Source: Cytauxzoon felis (lineage: Eukaryota > Apicomplexa > Aconoidasida > Piroplasmida > Theileriidae). From it: a stretch of DNA of 64,000 nt. The stretch lies in contig JAIQCW010000317.1 of the NCBI GenBank assembly GCA_020283715.1, positions 1-64,000 of the forward strand, written 5' to 3'. The notes under the pieces were generated by a model. It was not told the origin of the DNA and ran no database searches. It saw only the letters and a program-made list of their open reading frames with translations. Positions 20,451 to 32,320 of the stretch are shown in pieces. The translations under genes and the position numbers were made by a program. Position 1 is the stretch's first letter. Every line of letters starts with the position of its first letter.

Positions 20451-23411
20451 TTAATCGAATAATGGATTGGTTGAGACTATTCTTTTATTGAATCCTTGAT
20501 TGATATTTTTCTGTTGTTGTTGTTGTTGTTGTCTATTATGATTAACGATTTGAGTTGTTTTTTGTATAGTATTTAATGAGTTATTTTTTAAATCTTTATC
20601 GAAATTATCATCGAATAGATCAATAGATTTTTGAATAACATTAAAATCTTTTTGTATTAATGTTAATGCTTTATTTAAAACATCTAATTGTTCTTTTAAT
20701 AAATTTCTATCATGTGTAATATGTTGTAATTCACCAAATAATTTATCGAGATTATCATCATTATATTGTTGATTAATAACAGTATATAAATGATAATGTA
20801 AATTTTTTTGTATTTTACGTACTAAGAAATGTCCTATAATTTTAGGTACAGAATCTCTTACATTTCTTAATACTATAGAAAAATATACATTTAATCTTCT
20901 TCTAATTTCTTGTATAAATTGTGAATTATATCTAGTCTTTCTACCACGTAATGCATCTACAGCATTAGTAATTACATTTGTTGTTGTATGTGTTAATTGT
21001 GTAGCTTTATCAACCATATATGAACCACTATTACTACTATTATTATTATTACTATTACTCAATTTATTCTCATCACGATCCATCATATATTTTGCATCAT
21101 TTGTAAATATATAACTAGTCTCACTCTCTATAAATGAATCCAATATTACACGAGTCCTCTCACGCTCATCATTAAATATACCACTCGATAATAATAATAC
21201 ACGCTCATTCAATACAGGAAAACGACCAAATACACAATCCGATACACGCTCACTCAATAATTCCAATGTATTATATACACGATCTATAGTATGTCAATTT
21301 ATAAATATCATCTCATTTGTACACACAGTCCACTCGAAGTCCAATCCAACTCTCCTTGTCTTGCAGATAGCTTTTCTCCACCTGAGGTCACAACCAGTGT
21401 TCCACTCGGCGTGGAGCCTTCTTCCAATTACCTATCTCTAAAGAGTATAGCCACTCCCGGAGATCGTGGCGATTTCAACCCGGAGGAATGGGAAATATGT
21501 TAACCCCTAAGAACAGGAATTCTACCCGGAGGAACAAAGAGTGTATACCCCTAAAAACAAGACCTCAAGTGGAACCCGTAGCTGATCTCAGGGAAGCGAA
21601 GGGGGAAGTAAATAGAGAAGCTGACGGCAGGATGGACCTCGGGTGGAAGGCTGTCTGCAAGACGAAGAGAAGATGTAATGGAAGATAGTGATTGGACTTC
21701 GGGTGGAGTTGGATTAGACATAGTGTATGTATTTAAGATTGTTATACAATGGGTAAGTTATTATATATAGTTTTGAACATACCTAGGCATTCATTGATGG
21801 GTGGTATAATTTTTTGAAGTTGTGGTATCATGAGGTATTCGAATGTATCAGGGCTTGGGAATCCTGGTAGACTATCTCCTTCATGCATACGTATTGCTTG
21901 ATCTATTTCAATATCAGATAATTGATCGAAAATATTATTATTAACAAAATTTTCTAATAATTCATTAAAAATTGATCTAATTTGCATAGATGACAATGTA
22001 TCACGATCTAAAACATCATGTAAACGACTAACATATTTCCCTTTAATAGTACCATTAAAAATATCACAATATTCTGTAATCATTTGCCATAATAATTCCA
22101 TACGTTCTTTATTATCTTTAGGTGCTAATATACCTAAAGAATCTAAACGATCTTTAGCAGTCTTAATACGACTACTAATCTCATTCTTTAATTCAGGTAA
22201 TACTGTACTTATATGACGCAATAATACCTTTGTCAATTTATCTACCAATGATGGAATCCCCCATAATGATGGATTTAAATTACGATATATCTTGTGCTCA
22301 GAAAAAAAATTTATACTCATCCTATAATATTTAATTTATCAAACAAATATAATTAATACTCCACTCGAGGTCCAATCCACCTCTTCTCCAACTTCTCTTT
22401 GTCTTGCAGACAGCTCTTCTATTTACTTCCCCTCGGATTCCCGTAGATCATCCTCGGTATAAAGTATACCCGGAAGAACTAAAATATTCAACCCCTAATA
22501 ACAGGAAATTCTACCCGGAGGAACGAAGATGATAACCCAGAAGAACAAACCTCAAGTGGAAGTGGACTACCCGCAGCTGATCTCCGGGAAGCGGAGGGGG
22601 AAGTAAATAGAAGAGCTGACGGCAGGACGAAGAGAATTGGATTGAACTTTAGATGGAGTATATTTTATATGATATGACTTACGAGTAAAGCTTGTTGTAT
22701 GGTGATACCGTTTGCAATATCAGCTTGTGATCTATTTTTGACACCAGTGTATCCTAATCTTAGTGGTACTTCATCATTTTGTAGCATTGAATATGCATTA
22801 GCTCCTTTATCCATGAGATCGATTTTAGTAATAACACCTAATGTTCTAACACCTAATGGATCAGCTCTTCTTGCTAATTGTAATGCATCACTAGTAGACA
22901 TATCAACATTAGCAGCTACTACAGCTAATATAATTGTTCTTGGATCACTAGCATATCTCATTATCATATCTTTAGTTAACATTTCTATATCATCAGTTTG
23001 ATCACTATTTTTTAATGGAACTCTTGTAACACCTGGTAAATCTATAAGGGATAAATCAGGACAATTTGTAGAATAAATTGATAATACAATTGGATCATCA
23101 ACAATTCCTTTATTATTACCAGCCCTTTTATTAGTTAATTCTTCAATATGACTTCTAACCTTCTCAAAATCATAATATTTTTCAACATCACCCTCAAATA
23201 TAACATATGAACGTGTATCAATACTATCCTCTCTAATACGATTCAAACGAAATTCTATTGGACGCCTAGTTACTATACCCTCACCACGTGGTAAAAAATC
23301 TATACCCACTATACTCTCCAATATACTACTTTTACCACTGCTCTGTGTACCTGCTACACATATCCTAGGCAAATTTATATACTTATGTAAACCCAAATCA
23401 CGCAACTCATC
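20451..23411 (-). CDS. Dynamin-related GTPase (5' exon missing, frameshift suspected)
   Basis: Visible exons on the minus strand: 22683-23411, 21783-22321, 20451-21283, about 700 residues. The first holds the GTPase domain: P-loop GTQSSGKSS, RGEGIVTRRP, DLPGVTRV, TKIDLMDKG. The second is the middle/stalk region (EHKIYRNLNPSLWGIPSL). The third is the rest of the stalk and the GTPase effector domain (RRLNVYFSIVLRNVRDSVPK) with a short polyglutamine run near the C-terminus. Dynamin-like proteins of this class sever or shape membranes. The first visible exon starts DELRDLGL after an acceptor, so a short upstream exon beyond element copy 15 is expected; I could not find it. Joining exons one and two in phase runs into a TGA because of an 8-T run (see findings). 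Each intron, including the presumed first, carries an antisense palindromic element. Confidence 0.88.
21329..21708 (+). repeat. Palindromic element copy 13, dynamin intron
   Basis: Arm A, D array, arm B', with k1, k2 and k4-type caps. Antisense to the dynamin gene. Confidence 0.88.
22361..22656 (+). repeat. Palindromic element copy 14, dynamin intron
   Basis: Inverted C arm, D array, B' arm; k1 cap left and k2 cap right. Antisense to the host. Confidence 0.88.
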
Positions 23412-23450
23412 CTATAAAATTATCATATCATCAAAATTATACACCAACTT

Positions 23451-23715
23451 CCACCCGAGGTCCAATCCACCTTTCCTTCGTCTTGCAGACAGATCTCCAC
23501 CCGAGGTCAATTCCAACTCTTCTTCCACTAGGCGTGGAGCCTCTTTCAATTATCTATCTCTAATGAGTAATACCACTCCCGGAGATCGTGGCGGATGTGT
23601 ATTGATTGGACCTCGGGTGGAACCCGCAGCTGATCTCAGGGAAGCGAAGGGGGAGGTAAATAGAAGAGCTGACGGCAGGACCTCGAGTGGAACAGTGGTA
23701 AGACCTCAGATAGAG
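23451..23715 (+). repeat. Palindromic element copy 15, presumed first dynamin intron
   Basis: Diverged arm A (CTATCTCTAATGAGTAATAC), arm B', no D array. k1 and k4-type caps left, k2 right. Confidence 0.87.
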
Positions 23716-24253
23716 GATATGCAGGTGATTTTCGTGTGGATAGTTATTTGAGGAAGAGAATTACGAGTGAAGAATATGGAAATATATCAACAGCCTAGAA
23801 CTTGTAAAAGACAGTTGATAAATATATTATTAATAATAAGGGCATTTAAAATACACTTCTTCTAAATGAATCACATAATTCATCATTCCTCTAATAATAG
23901 ATGGATTGAACCAGATATCCCTTTAAAATCTTAACTAAAACATACCACAAGTGTAATGAGTTGGCGTAGGTTTAAATTGTTATCGACTGCCATTAGTTGA
24001 ATGGTCTAGTATGAGAAATAATTAAATATACTGATATATAGATGATTGATACATTTTTTAAGGGTTATTACGTACAGAATTTATAATTTTTAATGAGACT
24101 TTATTTACACATATGGGGAAGTATTGATACATTCTACAAATAGAAACTGATTTTTCGCCTTTATGACAATGCAGCTTTAAATTGGTGCGTGAATGACATT
24201 TTCTATCCGTTGTTGAATTTATGAAGCATTAATCCGATTTTTTGAACGATAAC
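23716..24253. other. Intergenic region between divergent genes
   Basis: About 540 bp with no recognised gene. It should hold the missing first exon of the dynamin gene on the minus strand and the promoter of the plus-strand gene at 24254. Neither can be pinned down by eye. Confidence 0.4.
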
Positions 24254-25138
24254 ATGACATTGTCATCATCATTTCATCATCGCAATACCCGTAGTGATGA
24301 TACAGATTTATCTTGTACTAGTAGAACTCGTAGTAGTAGCCGTACTACTAGTGGTAATACCAGTTCTTCCCGGTACGTTTCGAGATCGCCATCAGTTGAA
24401 CGAAGGGGAACGTCTGAGGATCTAAAGAATAAAAGGAGATTTTTACAGAGATGGGACGATGATTGCACAAAGACTAGAGATGATAAGGATAAATTGCCAT
24501 ATATTTATCAACAGGCTGAATTCATAAGGATTTCACAAGACATCATCAGGAAATGTAATGCAGAGGATGAATTGATTTCATTTCTAACAGATTTGGACAA
24601 CGGGAATGCAATTGATTTGAATAAAATTAAAGATTTACAGTTAAAAAAGAAATTACGCCATTTATCAAAGGCCCTTTACCTCAAGAGGGATGGCAACTTT
24701 TTCAGTAAGCCAGAAGAGTGTAATATTTCACTCCTTGATGTATTTCAAGAGTTCTCATCATTCATAAAGTTCAAAATCAGTTCCAAGAAGCCTTATAAAC
24801 GTAAGGAGGTCCAAGTTCAGAAGTTGGAAGAGGGGGGCGTAACTGAAGACATGTCCTCCACAGTCAATGGACCAGAGTTGATGAGTCTAAGAGAATTGCA
24901 TGAACAAGGATTTTATGTTGACTATGAGAATATACAACGGGAGTTTATAAAAAAACATCAACAGTTGGATGTTTGGGGTAAGACCCCTCAAGAACAGTTG
25001 TTAATTAAGGATGGAAAGGGTCAAGACCAGCCTTGGAAGACATTTGATAGGGCTGTAGACTTGAATACTCCAAAGAGTATAGACGAAGATACGTATAGAA
25101 GTTTGATGAAGTATAATCACGAAAAATTCACAAACTAA
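24254..25138 (+). CDS. Conserved nuclear-type protein, DUF3752/GPALPP-like C-terminus
   Basis: Intronless frame; the first ATG is at 24254, giving about 294 residues. The N-terminus is Ser/Arg/Thr-rich and disordered (RTRSSSRTTSGNTSSSRYVS). A helical middle follows (DNGNAIDLNKIKDLQLKKKL). The end has PWKTFDRAVDLNTPKSIDED and LMKYNHEKF, which resembles the FDRxxDL block closing DUF3752 (GPALPP motif) proteins, a poorly understood nuclear family. The match rests on that short block only. No palindromic element in or near it. Confidence 0.45.
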   Translation: MTLSSSFHHRNTRSDDTDLSCTSRTRSSSRTTSGNTSSSRYVSRSPSVERRGTSEDLKNKRRFLQRWDDDCTKTRDDKDKLPYIYQQAEFIRISQDIIRKCNAEDELISFLTDLDNGNAIDLNKIKDLQLKKKLRHLSKALYLKRDGNFFSKPEECNISLLDVFQEFSSFIKFKISSKKPYKRKEVQVQKLEEGGVTEDMSSTVNGPELMSLRELHEQGFYVDYENIQREFIKKHQQLDVWGKTPQEQLLIKDGKGQDQPWKTFDRAVDLNTPKSIDEDTYRSLMKYNHEKFTN

Positions 25139-25313
25139 GGGAAATACTCTCAACCTCTCTGAATGTTCTCACTAAATTTTATTTAATTTTAAAGTATATC
25201 TATTTTAATTTTTTACCATCCCCTTTCTTCCCCTATGTGTAAATGTCTATTACACTTACACCTCCCTTCATCCTATCCTCACTACGTTTACCACTTTATC
25301 ACTTTATACTTCT

Positions 25314-26762
25314 ATGGGTAAGAAATATAAATCCTTGAATCTTACCTCCTTCTATGTACTAGGAATAGAATCAAGTGCGAATAAATTAGGGATTGGAGTG
25401 GTACGTGGTGACGGTAAGATTTTGGCAAATGTAAGAAGAACGTATTCAGCGCCAGATGGCGAGGGATTTTTACCACGTTTAGTGGCGAAACATCACAGAG
25501 AGAATATATCCGATCTTATAAAACATGCGTTATATGTAGCTTGCGTAGAATTATCGCAATTGTCATTAATATGTTACACAAAAGGACCAGGATTAGGTTC
25601 AGCATTACACGTTGGAGCTATAGCAGCAAAAACGCTCCATTTTATAACGGGTATACCAGTTGTAGGTGTAAATCATTGCGTAGCGCATGTCGAGATGGGT
25701 CGTTGCCTTAGTGGATATAAAAATCCTTGTATTCTATACGTATCCGGTGGAAATACACAGATTTTATACTATAATTCTACAAGAAAAGTATATGCCGTCC
25801 TTGGTGAAACATTAGACATTGCCATTGGCAACGTATTAGATCGTTTGGCAAGACTATTGAATTTACCAAATAAACCAGCTCCTGGATTATCAATCGAGTT
25901 ATTAGCAAAGCAGTCAACGAAGAAATTGATCAATTTACCATTTGTTATTAAAGGTATGGACTGCTCATTAAGCGGTTTGTTGACGAAAATCGAGCAATTG
26001 ATTGAACAAAAGGATATAAATGACGATGATTGGAATGAGTTCCGAGCGAATTTATGTTTTAGTGTACAGGAATATACATTTTCTATACTCTTAGAAATGA
26101 CAGAACGTGCTATGGCATTCATAAACTCTAATGAACTGCTACTAGTAGGAGGTGTAGGATGTAATCTCAGGCTTCAAGAAATGGCATCAGAAATGGCCAA
26201 AGCCAGAGGAGCTAAATTATATCCCATGGATGAACGATACTGCATAGATAACGGAGCTATGATAGGTTAGTTTTCATCCACTCAACTGAAGATTTTTCCT
26301 GCTGTAAGCTTTACCTGAGGTTACAACCCCGTCTTCCACTCGCCGTGGAGGCTCTTCTATTTATCTCCCCTCGGATTCCCGTAGATCATCCTCGGTATAA
26401 TGTTAACCCGGAAGAACGTAAATATTCAACCCCTAAGAACAGGAAATCAACCCGGAGGAACAGACCTCAGGTGGATTACCTGGAAGCGATCTACGGGAGC
26501 TGGAAGGGGAAGTAAATAGAAGAGCTGACGGCAGGACGACCTCAGGTGGAATATAGTAGGTTTATACATCGTGTGGATCTTTACATTGTTTGCTTATTCT
26601 AGTATGATTAACATAAAATGTATAATTATTTATATAGGGTATACTGGTATGATAGATTATTTATATGGTAGGGGTGATGATTGTGTATTGAGTCCGGAGG
26701 AAGTGACGATATCGCAGAGGTATAGGACTGATGAGATGCCGATATTATGGATGGATGTTTAA
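25314..26762 (+). CDS. Kae1/OSGEP, tRNA N6-threonylcarbamoyladenosine synthase subunit
   Basis: Two exons, 25314-26265 and 26638-26762, give 358 residues. The protein transfers the threonylcarbamoyl group to A37 of ANN-decoding tRNAs in the KEOPS complex. Visible hallmarks are LGIESSANKLGIGVV at the N-terminus, the metal-binding NHCVAHVEMGR, YVSGGNTQI, and LLVGGVGCNLRLQEM followed by DERYCIDNGAMIGYTGM across the splice junction. There is no N-terminal organellar extension, which fits the cytosolic Kae1 rather than the mitochondrial or apicoplast paralogue. The intron carries a sense palindromic element. The stop codon overlaps that of the convergent Rpn9 gene. Confidence 0.94.
26311..26550 (+). 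repeat. Palindromic element copy 16, Kae1 intron
   Basis: Inverted C arm, D array, B arm; k4 cap left and k2 cap right. Sense to the host by D-array direction. Confidence 0.87.
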
Positions 26763-28880
26763 TTATCGACTGTTAATTGTTCTAATTCACTGACTAGTTG
26801 ATTTGTTGATGTTATCCAACCTTTAATTCTTTGTTTTATAACTTCAAGTCTAATAAATAAATGTTAATGTAGTAATTCTAAATATACTTGCTGGTATCTA
26901 AAATTCTCGGTTGTACCCAAGTCACATACAAAGTTTGTTGTAACTGATCTATATGCCCACGTATCAATTTACATGCCAATGCCTTTAATATAAATGGCTC
27001 AACATCATCAATCGTTATATTACAATGCTCTACAATCTCCTGGAATGTTATACAACGCTGTTTATTCGGCTTCCTAAATGCCAAATTCATCAATGATATC
27101 AATGTCAATTTATAACGCAATTGCTTCTCATTAGACCGCAAATCCTATCATATATACATATTCAAAAGGAATAATGAAAGCAACTCTACCGACAGGTATT
27201 ATCCACCTCGTCTTCCACTTGACGTTCCACCTGAGGTACAGTCCTACTCTTCTTCACTCCACCTCTTTTCGTCCTGCCGTCAGCTCCTTTATTTACTTCC
27301 CCTTCCAGCTCCCGTAGATCGCTTCCAGGTAATCCACCTGAGGTCTGTTCCTCCGGGTTGATTTCCTGTTCTTAGGGGTTGAATATTTACGTTCTTCCGG
27401 GTTAACATTATACCGAGGATGATCTACGGGAATCCGAGGGGAGGTAAATAGAAGAGCTCCATGCAGTGGAAGACGGGGTTGTAACCTCAGGCGGAGTGGT
27501 GAGTGGAAGATAAGATTGTAATATATGGAATATACAAAGCATAACTCAGTGCGTTTGATTTTCATTAACATACTTGATTGATGATTTTCCCTTTATCAAT
27601 GAATTCATCAAATAGTTGTAATTGTCCGTCATTGAAGATGTGTAATAATTCATATAGCCAATGTTGTTCGGTACCTTTGAGATATGATTCGATGATCGGT
27701 TGATGGATCTGAATATGGTAATGAAAATATTTGATGAGGGATAAACGAACTAATTCACCAAAACCAAAGCTATCAGGAGCTAATATTGCTGATATCGTTA
27801 ATGTTTCTGCTATATCTTCACGTTCATTTTCTGGTATATCATCTAAATATAAAATAGATGACAATATAAACGAGAGTAAGAACAAAAAAACATACTAATT
27901 GATGTATATGCCAAGTACATGATATAATCTTTATAACAATTAGAATAATTTTTAGCTACCTATCATAAATATTATATAATAATTTATCAATCATACCTTA
28001 TTCATATAAGCTGAAGCATGATAAAATGCACTGTGTATAGATATATCTAAATTCATCGTAGCCAATACTTTATCCTTCACAGCATCCAATAATAAATCAC
28101 ACTGACCCAAATCCATATTCTTCACATAATGATACGACTATAATTATATTAATCATACTAGAACAAGCAAATAATGTAGAAGATCCACCTGAGGTTATAT
28201 TCCTGCCGTCAGCTCTCCTATTTACTTCCCCCTTCGCTTCCCTGAGATCAGCTGCGGGTAGTCCACTTCCACCTGAGGTCTGTTCCTCCGGGTAGAATTT
28301 CAGTTCTTAGGGGTTGACATATTTACGTTCTTCCGGGTTGATAAATACCGAGGATGATCTATGGGAATCCGAGGGGAGGTAATTAAAGGAGCTGTCTGCA
28401 AGACGACCTCAAGTGGAGGCGAGTGGAAGATAAGGTTGTACAACTATCGATTGATAGCAAAAGCTCAAACATGTTCGTTCATCAACATACTTTTGCGATT
28501 TCTAGCATAATGAAGGCTTCGACATCTTTTTCCATGAACTTATTGTATTTTGAGAGGTGTTCGAGCGCGGATTTTGGGTCTAAAAATATGAATAGATGAG
28601 TGGAAGGAAGACAAATACCTAGGGATTCACATGATAACTTTAATAGTGTACAGAAACTGAGGATATTAAACGAGTCTTTGATGGGATGAACGACAGTTTC
28701 AAAGACTTGTATTTTATCACCACATGACACGTTAGTGTCTGACATTAATGTGATTAATGAACCAGTTAACTCATGGTACAATTTTTCTGTTAGATACATA
28801 CGCATTTGAACTATCAGATTTGATAAGTTCGGGTAGTTTGCCTCTACCAAATTGAGTGTTGTTTCAGCGTCACCCTGCAT
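26759..28880 (-). CDS. 26S proteasome regulatory subunit Rpn9/PSMD13
   Basis: Six exons rebuilt on the minus strand: 28491-28880, 27997-28137, 27896-27959, 27574-27842, 26888-27144, 26759-26849; 403 residues (human PSMD13 has 376). The N-terminal helical repeats lead to a PCI domain with RCITFQEIVEHCNITIDDVE and VTWVQPRILDTSK, then the C-terminal helix KQRIKGWITSTNQLVSELEQ. KGTEQHWLYELLHIFNDGQL is also characteristic. Rpn9 is a lid subunit of the proteasome; SEM1, another lid subunit, lies about 20 kb away. Introns 1 and 4 each carry one sense palindromic element; the remaining introns are 37-53 bp. Confidence 0.93.
27203..27496 (-). repeat. Palindromic element copy 17, Rpn9 intron 4
   Basis: Arms B and C around an inverted D array; k2 cap left, k3 cap right. 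Sense to the host. Confidence 0.87.
28184..28420 (-). repeat. Palindromic element copy 18, Rpn9 intron 1
   Basis: Arms B' and C with an inverted D array; k2 cap left, k1 cap right. Sense to the host. Confidence 0.87.
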
Positions 28881-29907
28881 TTATATATTAAATATGGCAT
28901 TTAAGTACATCAATTTAGGCCTTACTATATTATATTGAGGTAGACATCATAAAGTGGCAACACATTACCCACGTTGAGATATGAACTGAATATGGTATCA
29001 AAAAAAATTATAATTTACGGAAAATTTAAAAATATATTTAATTAAATTAAGTATCATTTAATCTTAGAGTAATTATTGTGTAATTTTAGTAATTCCAAAA
29101 ATATGGAATCTGGGTTCATAACCGCCACTGGCATTAAATATAGGTTTTTATGGTTAAAAATTGAATAATAATAATAAATTATTATAAAATTTAACTAGAA
29201 ATCTATTAATTTAATTATAAATTTGTATAAAATATTATAAATTTGCTAAGGGTGTGGAGAATTTTTCTTGAATCTAGACCGAATCACAACAACAATATCA
29301 TACATACTTGAAATATAATAATATTTAATGGTCTAGTCGGCATAAATACTCATTTCATCCCTTGGTATTGTATATCCAATGGTACCCCATATAGTACATT
29401 AGTGTTGATTATGGTCTGTGGGTTTAGTTGCAATTAATATTGGTTGCAGCTGGTATTGATGTATATATATTATAATTGAATAAATATCTGTGATAATTTA
29501 TTTAATAGATTTAATGTTTTAATATCGGTATGTACATGCATTTATGATATTTATTTATTGAGAGTTTATATGATTTATCTTTAAATTTATAATGATTGAT
29601 GAATATAGCTTAATTTATTTAATATAAATGGATATAAATATTTAATGACCGGTGATATAGATTATTGGATCGGTGTATAGTCATTTTAACAACTTTTGAA
29701 TTTCCGGTGTATATTTATACACGCTATGTACAATATAGTAATTTTAAAGAAGATTTTTATCTAATTGATGATGTGAATTGTATAAATGATTATGTAAAAT
29801 TGTTTTTTTTACTCTTACCGTTTCATGTAGAAAATTTTATTATACACTAGAGTGTTCATCTCTTTTGTTCTTACTGTAACATCGTTCAATTGTTTTTTGT
29901 AATCGTG
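28881..29907. other. AT-rich intergenic region, divergent genes
   Basis: About 1 kb with no palindromic element and no supportable gene. A 61-residue frame at 29665 lacks features. It lies between the divergent Rpn9 gene and the unknown gene at 29908, so it presumably holds both promoters. Confidence 0.5.
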
Positions 29908-30585
29908 ATGGAATCGCAAGAAGGTTTTGGTATGGTGGAAAAGGTAGGTGTTAGTCCTCTAACTGAGATTGTGGATCTATCAGATGTGAATTTAGATGTA
30001 TTAATGGAAGATATGGATACAATATGCTCACCATCTGATGTATTAATTAGTGGCTGTACTGAATCATCATGTTCTTACCCTAATTATTTATTAAATATTA
30101 AAAAACATGCACAAGCAATCAGATCAGCTGATATTAATAGTACAAATTCATTGAAAAATTGTAAATTAATATCATCAAATGGTAGTGATGTTGATTCTAC
30201 ATGTGGTATGGTGAATATACATTATAATAGTCGTATAAATTTATGTGAAAATCCATCCGATATGTGGTATGGTCTTAAAATGTCCGATGGTACACCTGTC
30301 GTTATAAATTCACGCAGGAAAACTGTCAAAAATAATAAATTTATGCGTAATGTTAGAAATTATAATAATATACCCAGATTAATCAATCGTATTGTACAAT
30401 CACCTATTGATTATTCATCTGGATTCTTATCAATTTCTAAATATGTAGCTAGGGGTTCCGGCGCTACCGAAATTTATACAAATAAAAGAAATGGTCGTAA
30501 AGATTATTATAATCATAAATTTAATAAAAAATCGCATAGGGAACGTGTACAACAACATTTAGCTAAAACTAGAGGACTATATTAG
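29908..30585 (+). CDS. Hypothetical protein, basic Asn/Tyr-rich C-terminus
   Basis: Intronless frame of about 225 residues from the first ATG (MESQEGFGMVEKVG). The N-terminal third is acidic (LSDVNLDVLMEDMDTICSPS), the middle has MWYGLKMSDGTPVVINSR, and the end is strongly basic (NGRKDYYNHKFNKKSHRERV). No membrane segment or signal peptide. I do not recognise a family. Base use and length support a real gene, and there is room for 5' regulatory sequence. Confidence 0.6.
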   Translation: MESQEGFGMVEKVGVSPLTEIVDLSDVNLDVLMEDMDTICSPSDVLISGCTESSCSYPNYLLNIKKHAQAIRSADINSTNSLKNCKLISSNGSDVDSTCGMVNIHYNSRINLCENPSDMWYGLKMSDGTPVVINSRRKTVKNNKFMRNVRNYNNIPRLINRIVQSPIDYSSGFLSISKYVARGSGATEIYTNKRNGRKDYYNHKFNKKSHRERVQQHLAKTRGLY

Positions 30586-31296
30586 TCTCTCTTAACTTTA
30601 AACCATGATTTAATCTATTGACCTCTTTTATTTATATCACCACTCTCCATTGTACAATCTATACACCATCAATCTCTCTCCCTATCCACATCAAATCTTC
30701 TCTTGCATTCAAATTAAGAACATCGCGAATCAGCAAACGTATTTAGCACAAGTAGTTAACGAATGAGATGTTGCCCACTCCACACTCCTCCACTTGAGGT
30801 CTTCCCACTAGGCGTGGTGCCTCTTGTATTTACTTCCCCCTTCGCTTCCCTGAGATCAGCTACGGGTTCCACCTGAGGTCCAATCACTACATACACCTAA
30901 TACAACCTTATCTTCGTCTTGCTGACGGTTCTTTTATTTGCTTGTCTATCCCAGATTGTTTCCTGTATTATATCATAACGTATATATAAACTTACAACTA
31001 TAACCACATAATTAACCTAAATAAATCACTTATAACTAGAGTACAGCATTGTATTATTTCCATCTATGTATATATAATTACTATTATCGTTACTGTAATG
31101 TAGTGATGTATAATAATAATTTATTTTATTACATATATACCTTCATACAACTATACTTTATCCTTCAATTGTATTATTATAGTAATAAATGTTATATTCA
31201 CTTCTCAATCTTCAATTGACATTAATATTATAGGGTAAATAGTGTTTATTATCCCGATAACCTGACATTTATGCCCTTTGACCCAATATTTATAAC
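30586..31296. other. Intergenic region with a truncated element
   Basis: Contains palindromic element copy 19 and otherwise AT-rich sequence with no supportable gene. It leads into the relic at 31297. Confidence 0.5.
30790..30960 (-). repeat. Palindromic element copy 19, truncated
   Basis: Cap k4, B' arm, then a k2-like cap with the beginning of a second arm (CTTTTATTTGC) that is cut off. Confidence 0.8.
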
Positions 31297-31476
31297 ATGT
31301 TTAGACGATTTATCAATAACAGATGGTATAAACGTACGAGGAGTGGTGATAATTATACATGGACACAAGAGACTAATGGTTATGATCAAATAGTTCCAGG
31401 TACAATTGACCAAAAACTTGTAGAAAAACTCGAAGGAATTAACGGTCAAGCTAAATACTTGTTTACAGTAAATTAA
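31297..31476 (+). pseudogene. Relic of a FAINT-like repeat protein
   Basis: A 59-codon frame starting MFRRFINNRWYKRTRSGD and including YDQIVPGTIDQKLVEKLE. It looks like the tail of one FAINT-like repeat (aromatic/charged segment, then P-G-T-I-D-x-K-L and a helix). It has no signal peptide and lies about 0.85 kb upstream of an intact secreted protein, so it is probably a decayed paralogue. Stops lie immediately upstream. Confidence 0.45.
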
Positions 31477-32320
31477 TTAGACGAGGCACATTCAAGGAAT
31501 TGATTTATTCTATGATATGTATTCAAACTCTAATTATTGGAATCTCTATTTCATCATTCAACCATACGTTTTACAACATTTCCCCACAACTACATTAAAA
31601 TTTATGGGGTATACTAATATAAATATTAATACTATATTTACAATCAGATAATGATACAGTTTAATATGTCTTATATTGACCTAAATGGTGCAGATGATCA
31701 ATTTCTCACACTGTTTCACTTAAAATATAATAATAATAAAAAGACATGTGAAAATTGTGGAACCAATACTAATTTAATGCATAAAAATATTATACAAATA
31801 ATAATTGTAAAGGTAGTGATACTATAATTGATGAATATACTGAGATATTAGGATATTGCGGCTTTATAATAAGAATGGATATAATAGACATACATATTGT
31901 TAACTGTATTATATGCTAATATATCGAATGCATAATGCCCAGGAAATAAAGTATCATCCTACCAATTGTAGAGCAATTTCCACCTTCATTTTAGCTCCAA
32001 AATATTGCTTCCTTCAAGGAAAACATGTTCTACCCCATTAATGTTAATTTACCCCATTTCATAAATTCTTTGAATATTGATTCATTATTGCTATTGTTTA
32101 AACATGTTGTATTGTAGAAGATAAGTTATTTTTGTAGTAATAAATATCGCAAATTGTATATAGTTGTTGTACATTAGTTAATTGTGTATTATGTATTTTT
32201 GTATTGTTATATGCCCCATTGTTTGTACGTTGAGGGACGATTTGCTGCATTTTGTAATTTAACATTAATATCTCAAGCTCAAACAAGCTTAATCCATTGA
32301 GTTATAGCATTTGTAACAGA
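31477..32320. other. AT-rich region, possible further relic
   Basis: A 58-residue frame at 31651-31827 (MIQFNMSYIDLNGADDQF) with a CENCG motif might be another gene relic, but it is too short to judge. No palindromic element. It precedes the secreted protein gene. Confidence 0.4.
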
